Below, piece by piece: positions 43,949 to 52,255 of a stretch of DNA of 64,000 nt. The first letter of the stretch is position 1; every line of letters starts with the position of its first letter. Source of the stretch: Lactonifactor sp. BIOML-A5 (GTDB lineage: Bacteria; Bacillota; Clostridia; Lachnospirales; Lachnospiraceae). Under the pieces are notes generated by a model, which had not been told where the DNA came from, ran no database searches, and saw only the letters and a program-made list of their open reading frames with translations. A program made the position numbers and the translations under genes. The stretch is from contig NZ_WKYV01000003.1 of assembly GCF_009677585.1 (NCBI RefSeq), forward strand, positions 1 through 64,000. The letters run 5' to 3'.

Positions 43949-44911
43949 TCACCTATAGTATACTTTCCGGTATATTTCTGAGGGGTCTGTTACAGGTGCT
44001 TTTTCCACCTTCTGATAGAGTTCACGGATCTGCCCCCTCAGTGTGTCACACAGGGCTTCGTCCTTCTCCCTGCTCCAGATCCCCATGCCGATTAAGGATT
44101 TTTTTGCCCTCCCGATGGGATCCTTTTCTTTCCATTCCTCTATCTCAGCCTCATCCCGGTATGCATAGTGATCCTCAAAAGGTATATGTTCAGAAATACG
44201 GTAGGTGATTCCCTCCAGTACACTGGGGCCTTTTCCCTCACGCGCCCGGCTGACAGCGTTCTCCACAGCCTCTGCCACGGCAAACATATCATTGCCGTCA
44301 AACCGTATCACCGGGATATCAAAACCTCTCCACATATCAGACATGTTCCCGGGCGCATACACTTCCTCTGTCCTTGAGCTGACAGAAAATCCGTTGTTCT
44401 CTGCCAGATAAATCACAGGGAGCTTCCACAGCACCGCCATATTCAGTGCCTCATAATACATCCCTCTTGCGGCAGCCGCCTCCCCGTAGTAGCATAAAGC
44501 TACTGTTTTTGTCTTTCTCTCCTTGGCAGCCAGGGCAAGTCCGGCAGCAATGGTAAACCGGGAGCCAAAGACCCCGTTTCTCCCTACAACCCCTATCTCA
44601 GGCGCATAGGTGTGCATGACACTGCCGCTTCCGTCATTGGTTCCTCCTGTCTTGAAAAACATATCACGCATTACCGCCTCCAGGGATACCCCCTTTGCCA
44701 GAAGAGAACCCACACCCCGGTGGGTATAGTAGAGGTAATCTGTCTTTCGCAGAACAAACGCCCCTGCCACAGACAGAGCCTCCTGTCCGATCCCCGAGTG
44801 GTAATGGCGCAGATTGACCCCTTTTTTCACAAATTCGTTTTCACAGAACTCGTCCAGCAGACGGCTGGTTACCATAATTTCGTATAATTTCAGTATCTTT
44901 TCGTTTGTCAA
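43949..44911 (-). CDS. TPP-dependent 2-oxo/acetoin dehydrogenase E1 alpha subunit
   Basis: This 320-residue E1 alpha homologue has GVNLRHYHSGIGQEA, YYTHRGVGSLLAKG and a TPP-binding segment around residues 141-173. The usual GDG of that segment is replaced by GEA (143-145) while the later NN (172-173) is kept, so Mg/TPP binding may be altered. EALNMAVLWKLPVIYLAENNG is otherwise typical. The start codon appears to be TTG at 44911 after GGAAGGGAG. It is directly upstream of E1 beta with 18 bases between. Confidence 0.87.
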   Translation of the reverse strand: MTNEKILKLYEIMVTSRLLDEFCENEFVKKGVNLRHYHSGIGQEALSVAGAFVLRKTDYLYYTHRGVGSLLAKGVSLEAVMRDMFFKTGGTNDGSGSVMHTYAPEIGVVGRNGVFGSRFTIAAGLALAAKERKTKTVALCYYGEAAAARGMYYEALNMAVLWKLPVIYLAENNGFSVSSRTEEVYAPGNMSDMWRGFDIPVIRFDGNDMFAVAEAVENAVSRAREGKGPSVLEGITYRISEHIPFEDHYAYRDEAEIEEWKEKDPIGRAKKSLIGMGIWSREKDEALCDTLRGQIRELYQKVEKAPVTDPSEIYRKVYYR

Positions 44912-44935
44912 TATTCTCCCTTCCTTCCCTGCCCT

Positions 44936-45949
44936 TTACGGAACGATCACCGCACGTCCGGTCAGCCTGTTATTCTGCAGATCCTCAAATACCTGCTCAA
45001 TCTTTTGCATCGGATATATATGGGTAACAGGCTGCAGTTTTTTTCTCTCCACCAAAGACATCAGTTCTTCAATATCCTGTATGCTGACCCCTCTGGATCC
45101 ATAGATCTCCAGTTCCTTCAGCACTACATCTGCCAGCGGAATGCTCAGGGATTTGTCCTTTCCATATCCCGCCAGGACCACCCTGGATCCGCTTACCAGA
45201 ATCGAGGCACAGCCTGTAATCGCCGGGGGATATCCGGTGGTATCAAACAGCACATTCCATTCCCCCCATGCCCGGAGTTTTTCCAGATACCCTTCCTCTG
45301 AGGAATTAACCGTATATGCCGCACCGTTATCCCTGGCCATCCCAAGCTTATCTTCGTTTATATCAACAGCTGCTGTCTCTGCTCCGCACAGGGCGGCAAG
45401 CTGAAGGGCCTGCATTCCCACTCCCCCTACTCCCAGAACAATCACCCGGTCCATGGGAGTCAGCTTGATCCGCTTAACCAGCGCGTGGTATGGGACCCCT
45501 GCACCGCAGGGCATAACTGCCGCTTCCTCGTCCCGTACACCGTCCGGAACCTTTACCAGGTTCTGACACTTAATCTTCATATATTCGGCAAATGCCCCGT
45601 CCATAGTGATCCCTATCCTTGCCGATACATGTTCGCACAGAGTCTCCCGTCCGGTACGGCAGTATTTACAGCTTTTACAGGTAACATATGTGGCAGTTAC
45701 TACCCGGTCTCCGATCTTTACGTTGTGTACCGCACTTCCTTTCTTTACCACTATCCCCATAGGCTCATGTCCCAAAATGCGGGGAACCCCATTCGTTTCT
45801 ATATCGCCTTTCATAACCTTAATATCTGTGGCGCAGACCCCGCAGGCTTTTATCTGCAGAATCACCTCATCGTTTTCTGTTATTTCCGGAAGCTCAACAT
45901 TGATCAGATGGGCGCCTTTTTCCATGCTTTCCAGGACCATTGCTTTCAT
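44936..45949 (-). CDS. zinc-dependent alcohol dehydrogenase (MDR family)
   Basis: This 337-residue medium-chain dehydrogenase has the catalytic zinc site CGVCATD...GHEPMG, the four-Cys structural zinc site CKSCKYCRTGRETLC, and the Rossmann motif GVGGVGM (about residues 174-180) for NAD(P). Typical substrates are alcohols or polyols such as threonine, butanediol or sorbitol. The ATG at 45949 gives better spacing from GAGAGG than the ATG at 45955; either is possible. It lies between the BKACE gene and E1 alpha, so it may form or consume the carbonyl used by them. Confidence 0.92.
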   Translation of the reverse strand: MKAMVLESMEKGAHLINVELPEITENDEVILQIKACGVCATDIKVMKGDIETNGVPRILGHEPMGIVVKKGSAVHNVKIGDRVVTATYVTCKSCKYCRTGRETLCEHVSARIGITMDGAFAEYMKIKCQNLVKVPDGVRDEEAAVMPCGAGVPYHALVKRIKLTPMDRVIVLGVGGVGMQALQLAALCGAETAAVDINEDKLGMARDNGAAYTVNSSEEGYLEKLRAWGEWNVLFDTTGYPPAITGCASILVSGSRVVLAGYGKDKSLSIPLADVVLKELEIYGSRGVSIQDIEELMSLVERKKLQPVTHIYPMQKIEQVFEDLQNNRLTGRAVIVP

Positions 45950-46051
45950 TGCCATTCCTCTCTTTCGTGCATTTCCCTATAATCACAATAGGATGCCTTC
46001 ATACAGTACCACGAGTAGTTTCTGCATGTCTGACATCCTATTTATGTCTGC

Positions 46052-46936
46052 TTATTTTCCAAAAATAATCTTTCTAGCTTCGTCAGGACTTGCCACATCT
46101 CTGCCAAGGCTCCGGGAGATTGCAGCGATTTTCTCTACCAGCTGGGCATTGGTTTTTGCATATTCTCCGGGAGCAATATAAGGATTATCCTCCCAGCCCA
46201 CTCGCACATGGCCGCCAAGGAGAATTGCCTGGGTCAGCATCTCCCAATTTTTATTTACATCATAGCTCATAACACTCACGTTAAAATTGGCATTGGCAGG
46301 CAGATGATCTACAAAGTTAATGAGAGATTTAGGGGTAGGCGGTGTCCACGCGCCGCCGGGCCATGCGATAAATAACGTAGTCCAGATTGGTTCATCTTCT
46401 TTAAACAAACCTTCCTTTCTCAATGCTTCGATGTTGTAAAAAGCTCCTGTGGTAAAAGACTCAATCTCTGGCTTTACTCCCTTTTCATTGCATGCATTGA
46501 GGAATTCCCGCAGCTCCTGGATAGGATGTACTGCATAGGTGCACTTGGGCGGCTTGTCAGGATTCGGCTGGAAGCATTCATCATGAGCATTAAAGCAGTA
46601 GGACATCATATCTGGTTTCTGATCCATAAGCTTCACCTTCGCAGGCATCCGGGCACTGGCAATTCCGTACTGAATTACCGGATCCGCATGTTCCTTTATG
46701 CGGTCCTTCAGCTCCTGCCATCCATCAAAATCTATGGCGGAAAGCTGTCTTCCGTCCGGCTGAATCTCATCCTCCAGAAAATGAACCCCATGAACATGGC
46801 AGATACTGGCTCCTGCATCCACTGCACGGTTATATTCTTCGGCCGTTGTCTTTACATCCCCCATCCTGGGGCAGTAGGGATTATCCGGATAAGATGCACT
46901 GGAGTCTACAGTTGCGGTGATAATTAACTTGTCCAT
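46052..46936 (-). CDS. BKACE family protein (beta-keto acid cleavage, DUF849)
   Basis: This 294-residue TIM-barrel protein is of the BKACE family, zinc enzymes that condense a beta-keto acid with acetyl-CoA, giving acetoacetate and a new CoA ester. The zinc His pair is H47 and H49 (ICHVHG), and GGHVRVGWEDNPY carries the third ligand Glu. In the characterised lysine-fermentation enzyme the first motif continues with V-R-D; here it is G-V-H-F, so substrate recognition differs. It is the first gene behind the strong promoter at 47019-47047. GAGAGG precedes the ATG. Confidence 0.9.
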   Translation of the reverse strand: MDKLIITATVDSSASYPDNPYCPRMGDVKTTAEEYNRAVDAGASICHVHGVHFLEDEIQPDGRQLSAIDFDGWQELKDRIKEHADPVIQYGIASARMPAKVKLMDQKPDMMSYCFNAHDECFQPNPDKPPKCTYAVHPIQELREFLNACNEKGVKPEIESFTTGAFYNIEALRKEGLFKEDEPIWTTLFIAWPGGAWTPPTPKSLINFVDHLPANANFNVSVMSYDVNKNWEMLTQAILLGGHVRVGWEDNPYIAPGEYAKTNAQLVEKIAAISRSLGRDVASPDEARKIIFGK

Positions 46937-46991
46937 TCTTTTACCTCTCTTTCTTAATATGTAGGATACGTTCTATTGGTAATATCATTTA

Positions 46992-47006
46992 ACTGGTATT
47001 ACCAGT
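46992..47006. promoter_or_regulatory. FadR/GntR-type palindromic operator
   Basis: ACTGGTATTACCAGT is a perfect 7-1-7 palindrome of the TGGTnnnACCA type bound by FadR-group GntR repressors. It lies 13 bases downstream of the -10 box, over the start of the transcript. A further half-site TGGTAATA lies at 46977-46984. Confidence 0.7.
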
Positions 47007-47018
47007 GATGTTACTTTC

Positions 47019-47047
47019 ATTATAGTGGGAGTACATTTTTCTGTCAA
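47019..47047 (-). promoter_or_regulatory. consensus promoter of the catabolic operon
   Basis: On the minus strand TTGACA (47047-47042), a 17-bp spacer and TATAAT (47024-47019) match the vegetative consensus perfectly. Transcription would start near 47012, about 75 bases before the BKACE start. Confidence 0.85.
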
Positions 47048-47147
47048 TATTACTTTTTAACAATTATTGATTTGATTATTTGTGATTAATTACCATTTAT
47101 TAAGATAACATTTTAGTTGTCCCTGGGATAAAAGGGCAGGACGGCTC

Positions 47148-47198
47148 TAAAAAGGACGCCGCCCACAGCCTTTTCAGGCTATGAGGCAGCGTCCCTTT
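47148..47198 (-). terminator. sipL terminator
   Basis: On the minus strand AAAGGGACGC...GCGTCCTTTTTAG form a long stem with an inner AGCCT-GAAA-AGGCT hairpin and a T-run, directly after the sipL stop. Confidence 0.9.
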
Positions 47199-47204
47199 CT
47201 TGGA

Positions 47205-48764
47205 TCAGCTTTCCACTTTCTTCATTAAAATCAGCGTATCATAGGGCTTAATCTCTTCTGACTCCAGTTCATTCAATTCCATAATGGTATCAATCGTAGT
47301 ATAGAACGCCTTGGCAATATCCCAGAGAGTGTCCTGGGGCTGCACCAGGTATCCCGTAATGCCCGGCATATTGTGAAGCTTTTCCTTATCCAGTTCCTGT
47401 TCCTCAATCCCTGAGATCAGACCCTGGGGGTTCTGTCTCACCACAAGTGCATTGAGATTCATTACAATTTTGACCTCTATCTCATCACTGTCAATCATGG
47501 TTGTGGACAGCTGCTCCAGATCCGCCCGCAGATGATAGACACAGTTTTGGTCAATTCCTTTTGCCTCTACCACATGACTGAAGGGTATCATAGCATTCAT
47601 AGAATAGAACGGCATATCATCATCCCCTACAATATAGAGAATTCTTACCTGTACAACCCCGTCCACCTGTATGCCGTTTTCTACGATTCTGGTATCATCC
47701 ACTTTTACCATGCCGTCGCTATGGCAGATCTGAAGAATTTTTCCCTGGTCTTCTTCTACCTTCACCCGATCATTGACCTTACATTTTGAGAAGTTCTTTA
47801 CAAGGAGACTTTCCAGGGTCTGTGTCTCCCGAATGGGAATGCACTCTTTCAGAGGTGTATAGACATCCAGAAGAAGAGAGAGTTCTTCCTCCTCGTACAC
47901 CTTAATCTCAAGCTCAAGAACCACATCTACCCCGATCATCCGCTCTTCCCCGTCCCCGTCCAGCTTCACCTTCAGGTCGCTCTGGCTGACGTTCACCTCA
48001 ATATTGGGGATCATATCCATGGCACAGCCCAGACACTCCACTTCCTGCGCAAAGGGAACCGAGTGCTCCAGCCACTGCAGGGAATTATTGTCATCATTGC
48101 CGCTGTACAGAGCAAATAAAAAGAGCTCCCCTTTTACAGTCACCTTGTCATCCTCTGTACGGATATCCAGGCCTCTCACCTCGATTGTGTCCCAGAGAAG
48201 TTCATAAATATTAGGCTTGTTGGATGCCAGGGCAATTTCCTCTTTGATCCGCATGGTATCCTTTTTATGTACCGCCAGACCCATGACACTGATGGGCTGC
48301 TTTTTCTGTGAGATATCCTCCTCCACAAGCCCTATGGGAAGACGTACCTCTCCCGTCTCATCCACACCGGCCATAAATGTTACCAGTGCCTTGACACTTA
48401 ATTTTCTGGAATTGATGAGCTGCAGGCTCAGATCCTCGATCTCCCACTTCAGGCGCACCTTATCTCCGTTTTCCAGTCCGTTCAGATGAAGCGTCTCACC
48501 GATAGGCAGTCTGCCCTGGAGACTATGTATCCTTCTCTCTTCACTGTCCCCCACATAGAGCAGGGAAATTACCAGCTCTCCTTTAATATAGGCAGCTCCC
48601 TCAGAAATCTGAACATCCTCAATCAGTACTTCCCCTTTTTTCTGGATCATCCGCCCCACATCTGGTTTTACATCCGGAACATTTAAATCCTCGTCAAATG
48701 TCACCTGGCTGATTGCCTGGCATTTTACTGTCAGCATCTGCATCTGTTTCGTTAATAATTCCAA
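47205..48764 (-). CDS. sipL: SipL-like spore coat protein (three SPOCS/DUF3794 domains plus LysM)
   Basis: This 519-residue protein has repeated SPOCS domains (about residues 30-140, 175-290 and 320-440), each with a V-x-G-x-L/V beta pattern such as IKGELVISLLYVGD, VKGELFLFALYSG and VDGVVQVRILYIVGD. A C-terminal LysM domain follows (GYLVQPQDTLWDIAKAFYTTIDTIMELN). Length and order match SipL, which anchors the spore coat through SpoIVA in Clostridioides. The start is a TTG at 48764 six bases after GAGGG. It would be made in the mother cell during sporulation. Confidence 0.88.
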   Translation of the reverse strand: MELLTKQMQMLTVKCQAISQVTFDEDLNVPDVKPDVGRMIQKKGEVLIEDVQISEGAAYIKGELVISLLYVGDSEERRIHSLQGRLPIGETLHLNGLENGDKVRLKWEIEDLSLQLINSRKLSVKALVTFMAGVDETGEVRLPIGLVEEDISQKKQPISVMGLAVHKKDTMRIKEEIALASNKPNIYELLWDTIEVRGLDIRTEDDKVTVKGELFLFALYSGNDDNNSLQWLEHSVPFAQEVECLGCAMDMIPNIEVNVSQSDLKVKLDGDGEERMIGVDVVLELEIKVYEEEELSLLLDVYTPLKECIPIRETQTLESLLVKNFSKCKVNDRVKVEEDQGKILQICHSDGMVKVDDTRIVENGIQVDGVVQVRILYIVGDDDMPFYSMNAMIPFSHVVEAKGIDQNCVYHLRADLEQLSTTMIDSDEIEVKIVMNLNALVVRQNPQGLISGIEEQELDKEKLHNMPGITGYLVQPQDTLWDIAKAFYTTIDTIMELNELESEEIKPYDTLILMKKVES

Positions 48765-48786
48765 AATATGCCCTCTTTTCTATAAT

Positions 48787-49197
48787 TTATTCGAATATCA
48801 CCGGCTCTTCCCGGTATTCCATCTTGATCACAATGGTGGGATACGACGGCTCTTCCTTGATCTCCTGATCTCTGTCAGGCCCGATCAGAGTGGTCTGCAG
48901 ATGAATCGCGTTATCCCACAGAGACAAATCCGCGATCTGAATGCTGTATCCTCCTGTTTCCTGTTTTCCATATCCCTTCAGCAGGTAGAGATATTCTCCG
49001 TCCTGATATGTCATCTGGAATTCCTTTTCTTTATTTTCTTCAATTAAGTCTGCTACCTCTTCCGGGAAGTCATCTGTTTTCATCACCGTATATTCTGGTT
49101 TCACTACATCATCAGCTTTTACCTTGGTCAGACTGCATCCTCCGAGAAAGACTGCCATCATACTGACCAGCAGGAGTCCTATTGTCCATTTTTTCAT
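48787..49197 (-). CDS. lipoprotein with PrcB-like C-terminal domain
   Basis: This 136-residue protein has a lipoprotein signal (hydrophobic core, FLGGC at Cys21). The mature part has the pattern of the PrcB_C domain: FQMTYQDGEYLYLLKGYGKQETGGYSIQI followed by short strands ending YPTIVIKMEYREEP (given as segments). It is probably attached outside the membrane; function unknown, possibly a protease-associated or sporulation-envelope factor. It lies just upstream of sipL, which suggests a sporulation link, but this is inference. Confidence 0.75.
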   Translation of the reverse strand: MKKWTIGLLLVSMMAVFLGGCSLTKVKADDVVKPEYTVMKTDDFPEEVADLIEENKEKEFQMTYQDGEYLYLLKGYGKQETGGYSIQIADLSLWDNAIHLQTTLIGPDRDQEIKEEPSYPTIVIKMEYREEPVIFE

Positions 49198-49359
49198 AAT
49201 GATGCCCTTTTTCCCATTCTTACCAATATTTTATGTGGAATGTTCAAATTTATTCTTCTCTTTTCTCATTGCAAGGTTTTTGTTTTTTCCGTATAATGGA
49301 TATGTACCATTTGGTATAGAAATGCTTTGGGCGCTCTCAGGCGCCAGTTGGAGGAAATT

Positions 49360-50106
49360 ATGATTCGTTTTTTAGTGGTATGTATAGTTGTTGTAGGTTT
49401 CCTGATTTTATCCATTCCCATTCTTTTTATTGAATGGCTTATCGGTCTGGCCTTTCCCAGGGTTAAGGATATGACTTCCCTCAGACTGGTCCAGGGAGTC
49501 TTCCGGCTGTGTATCCGTGTGGCCGGTATTGACGCTACGGTAATCGGCCACGAAAAAGTTCCCACTGACCAGCCGGTGCTGTACATTGGGAACCACAGAA
49601 GCTTTTTCGATATTCTGCTTACGTATGTTCAGTGCCCTGGACGCACAGGATATGTAGCCAAAAAAGAGATGCTCAAGATTCCTCTGCTCAGCAACTGGAT
49701 GAAGTACCTGCACTGTCTCTTCCTGGACAGGGATAATATCAAAGAAGGTCTAAAGACTATCCTGGCAGGGGTGGACGAAGTTAAAAAGGGGATCTCTGTC
49801 TGCATCTTCCCGGAGGGGACCAGAAACAAGGGTAAGGACGAATTGGAGCTTCTCCCCTTTCATGAAGGGAGCTTTAAGATTGCAACCAAATCAGGATGTC
49901 CAATCATTCCCATTGCCCTGAACAATACCTCCGCAATCTTCGAGGATCAGTTTCCCCGGATTAAGGCCAGAAAAGTAGTGATTGAATATGGAGATCCCAT
50001 TTATCCCAGCCAGCTCAGCAAAGAAGACAAGAAATTTCTCGGGGAATACTGCAGAAAGCTCATTGCTGAGATGCTTGAGAAAAACAAAAAGCAGTACGGT
50101 GTCTGA
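49360..50106 (+). CDS. plsC: 1-acyl-sn-glycerol-3-phosphate acyltransferase
   Basis: PlsC acylates lysophosphatidic acid to phosphatidic acid in the membrane. This 248-residue protein has an N-terminal membrane helix, the catalytic NHRSFFD (HX4D), FPEGTRNKG for phosphate binding, and a hydrophobic IIPIALNNTSA strand. The ATG at 49360 has GGAGG five bases upstream and is preferred over an earlier start at 49327. It is a single plus-strand gene between minus-strand neighbours. Confidence 0.93.
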   Translation: MIRFLVVCIVVVGFLILSIPILFIEWLIGLAFPRVKDMTSLRLVQGVFRLCIRVAGIDATVIGHEKVPTDQPVLYIGNHRSFFDILLTYVQCPGRTGYVAKKEMLKIPLLSNWMKYLHCLFLDRDNIKEGLKTILAGVDEVKKGISVCIFPEGTRNKGKDELELLPFHEGSFKIATKSGCPIIPIALNNTSAIFEDQFPRIKARKVVIEYGDPIYPSQLSKEDKKFLGEYCRKLIAEMLEKNKKQYGV

Positions 50107-50108
50107 TT

Positions 50109-50645
50109 TTAAAAAAATAAAAGCCCCGCGGCCCCGGCACCCAGCATTAACAGGATCGGATGGATCCGAAACCGCCGCAGAAGCAGCAGAGACCCTGCAA
50201 ACAGGAGCATAGAGGGAAGTCCGCCGCCGGGCTTCCCTTTTTGAAACAGCGCCAGGCCCAGTATAGTTACCGCTGCTGATAGGATCAAACCCAGGGAAGA
50301 TGCCCTCAGTCCCCGAAACGCCTCTCTGATATAGACAGACTGCCGGTTCTTCTCCAGAAACCTATAGAGCAGAAGAGAGATGATAACTCCTGCCAGAATA
50401 CAGCCTGCGGTGGCCAGTACAGCTCCGGGGATTCCTCCCGTCTGCAGTCCCACAAAGGTAGATGTATTGACTGCCAAAGGGCCGGGAGTCATCTGAGATA
50501 TGGTAATAATATCCGTGAACTCTCTTACGGTCAGCCAATGCCTCTCCTCTACCACCTGGGATTGGATCAGAGGAATTACAGCATATCCTCCCCCATAGCT
50601 GCACACCCCAATCTCTAAAAATACAGTGAATAATGTCTTTAACAC
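50109..50645 (-). CDS. chromate transporter family protein, second half
   Basis: This 178-residue half-size CHR transporter has five to six helices. The family motif is clear: FLEIGVCSYGGGYAVIPLIQ, then ISQMTPGPLAVNTSTFVG. Many bacteria carry the two homologous halves as separate genes that pair, as here. The start is best placed at the GTG at 50645, which overlaps the upstream half by seven bases. Chromate or sulfate transport is known for some members; the actual ion is not shown by sequence. Confidence 0.88.
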   Translation of the reverse strand: MLKTLFTVFLEIGVCSYGGGYAVIPLIQSQVVEERHWLTVREFTDIITISQMTPGPLAVNTSTFVGLQTGGIPGAVLATAGCILAGVIISLLLYRFLEKNRQSVYIREAFRGLRASSLGLILSAAVTILGLALFQKGKPGGGLPSMLLFAGSLLLLRRFRIHPILLMLGAGAAGLLFF

Positions 50646-51205
50646 ACCTCTCCCCCTCTCCGTCCCCACATCTTTGCCGCGCAGAGAAAACTGGAAAGCC
50701 CCAGCAGAAGGAGCACCGGCAGATGCAGCACATAACTCCCCAAAAAGGTCCCCACTGCCAGGATCGGAAGAAGCATGTATTTTTCCCTCCAGAGAGCCCT
50801 CCACATATCAATGAGCAGATCTACGATTAATGCGGCCACTCCTGTTTCCATACCTCCAAGGATCCCTCTCAGAATCCGGTTGCCGGCCACCGCCTCATAT
50901 CCCATGGATACCAGAGACAGAATAAGCAAAGGAGGTACCACAGAGCCCACACAGCTCATGAGTGCCCCTATCCTGCCGGCCACACGGTATCCGGTCAGTG
51001 CCGACAGATTCACGGCGATTGCCCCTGGGGCCGACTGTGCAACTGCGGACATCTCCAGCAGATCTTCCTCCTGAAATAACGCATGTTTCTCTACAAAATA
51101 CTTTCTTATCATTGGAATCACAACATATCCCCCGCCAAATGTAAATGCGCTGATAAACATATGTATAAAAAACAGCCATAAACAGCGCCGTACCTGATAT
51201 ATCAT
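50639..51205 (-). CDS. chromate transporter family protein, first half
   Basis: This 188-residue partner half-transporter has FISAFTFGGGYVVIPMIRKYFV, the E-E-D-LLEMSAVAQSAPGAIAVNLSALTGYRV segment, and four further helices. The ATG at 51205 is preferred because AGGGG lies seven bases upstream; the longer frame from 51304 runs through the divergent promoter region. It is transcribed divergently from a LysR gene, which is its likely regulator. A GTGAGG-CAGCA-CCTCAC hairpin (51225-51241) lies in its leader. Confidence 0.9.
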   Translation of the reverse strand: MIYQVRRCLWLFFIHMFISAFTFGGGYVVIPMIRKYFVEKHALFQEEDLLEMSAVAQSAPGAIAVNLSALTGYRVAGRIGALMSCVGSVVPPLLILSLVSMGYEAVAGNRILRGILGGMETGVAALIVDLLIDMWRALWREKYMLLPILAVGTFLGSYVLHLPVLLLLGLSSFLCAAKMWGRRGGEVC

Positions 51206-51264
51206 CTGGTTTCCCCTTTCTGAAGTGAGGCAGCACCTCACGTTTATTCCTATTATATCTCTTG

Positions 51265-51325
51265 CCAATCCATTAGTAAAATTATATAATTTTCTATATA
51301 TCATAAATAATTAGTAATGGATTGG
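51265..51325. promoter_or_regulatory. inverted repeat between LysR and chromate transporter genes
   Basis: CCAATCCATTAGTAA (51265-51279) and TTAGTAATGGATTGG (51311-51325) match as inverted copies at 14 of 15 positions. They flank an AT-rich centre where the divergent promoters would lie. The right arm overlaps the LysR ribosome binding site. This suggests a two-site LysR operator with DNA looping or bending. Confidence 0.55.
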
Positions 51326-51332
51326 AGACAGT

Positions 51333-52214
51333 ATGACCATTCGACATTTATACATATTCAAAATTGTCTGCGAGGAAGGAAGCTTTACCAGGGCGGCCCG
51401 CCGCCTGTATATGACCCAGCCGGCGGTCTCCCACGCTATTCTTGAACTGGAAGCAGAGATTGGTTCCCCTCTCTTCGATCGCCTTTCCAGGCGCATCTAT
51501 CTGAATGCATCCGGCAACATTATGCTGTCAAAGGTTAACCGGCTGCTGGAATTGTACGAGGAGCTTAAATCGAATGCGCTCACTGCTGAGCAGCCGCTGC
51601 CGCTTCGGATTGGTTCTACAATTACTATAGGAAACTTCTGGCTTCCCTCTATCATGGCCGCTTTTTGCAGCTCAGCAGAGCATATACAGGAACAGATTAT
51701 CATAGAGCAGGCCGGGGCTGTCACCCAAAAGCTGCTGAACAATGAGCTGGATCTGGCTCTGATCGAGGGGCCCATTCCCTACTCCCAGCTGGTAAGCCTG
51801 CCCTTTTCCTCCTATTCTCTGTTGTTTTTATGTTCTCCCGGGCACCCCTGCGCCCTCAGGTCCATGCTCACACTGGAGGCTCTTCAGAGGGAAAGGCTGC
51901 TGGTACGGGAAAAGGGGAGTGCCATCCGGGATACCCTGGACAGCGCCTTCACACTGGCCGGTCTGTCACTCACCCCAGCCTGGACCAGTGTCAATTCTCA
52001 GGCGCTCATACAGGCAGCCAAAGCCTCTCTTGGGATCACTGTTCTTCCGGATATTCTGGTTAAAGAAGAGATAAAAAAAGGAGAGCTCATTCCCCTGGAA
52101 ACAGGTGAGCTCTCCCTACAGAACGTAAATCATATTGTGTACCATAAGGATAAATATATCCCGGAAGCCATGAAATTATTTATTGAGACTGCAATGACCG
52201 CTTCCCATTTATAA
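51333..52214 (+). CDS. LysR family transcriptional regulator
   Basis: In this 293-residue regulator, residues 1-60 form the winged helix (TIRHLYIFKIVCEEGSFTRAARRLYMTQPAVSHAI, in consecutive helices). The rest is a periplasmic-binding-like effector domain with LDLALIEGPIPYSQL and LTLEALQRERLLVRE. The group resembles CysB/CbbR-type regulators that respond to small anions. Start ATG at 51333 follows GGAG. It is divergent from the split chromate-type transporter and probably controls it. Confidence 0.93.
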   Translation: MTIRHLYIFKIVCEEGSFTRAARRLYMTQPAVSHAILELEAEIGSPLFDRLSRRIYLNASGNIMLSKVNRLLELYEELKSNALTAEQPLPLRIGSTITIGNFWLPSIMAAFCSSAEHIQEQIIIEQAGAVTQKLLNNELDLALIEGPIPYSQLVSLPFSSYSLLFLCSPGHPCALRSMLTLEALQRERLLVREKGSAIRDTLDSAFTLAGLSLTPAWTSVNSQALIQAAKASLGITVLPDILVKEEIKKGELIPLETGELSLQNVNHIVYHKDKYIPEAMKLFIETAMTASHL

Positions 52215-52220
52215 GTACTT

Positions 52221-52241
52221 TGCGGCTGCACTCCTGCCGCA
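52221..52241 (+). terminator. hairpin after the LysR gene
   Basis: TGCGGC, a 9-base loop and GCCGCA lie seven bases after the LysR stop and before the convergent murF end. There is no T-run, so it is a weak terminator candidate. Confidence 0.4.
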
Positions 52242-52255
52242 CGGTAAGAATGCCT

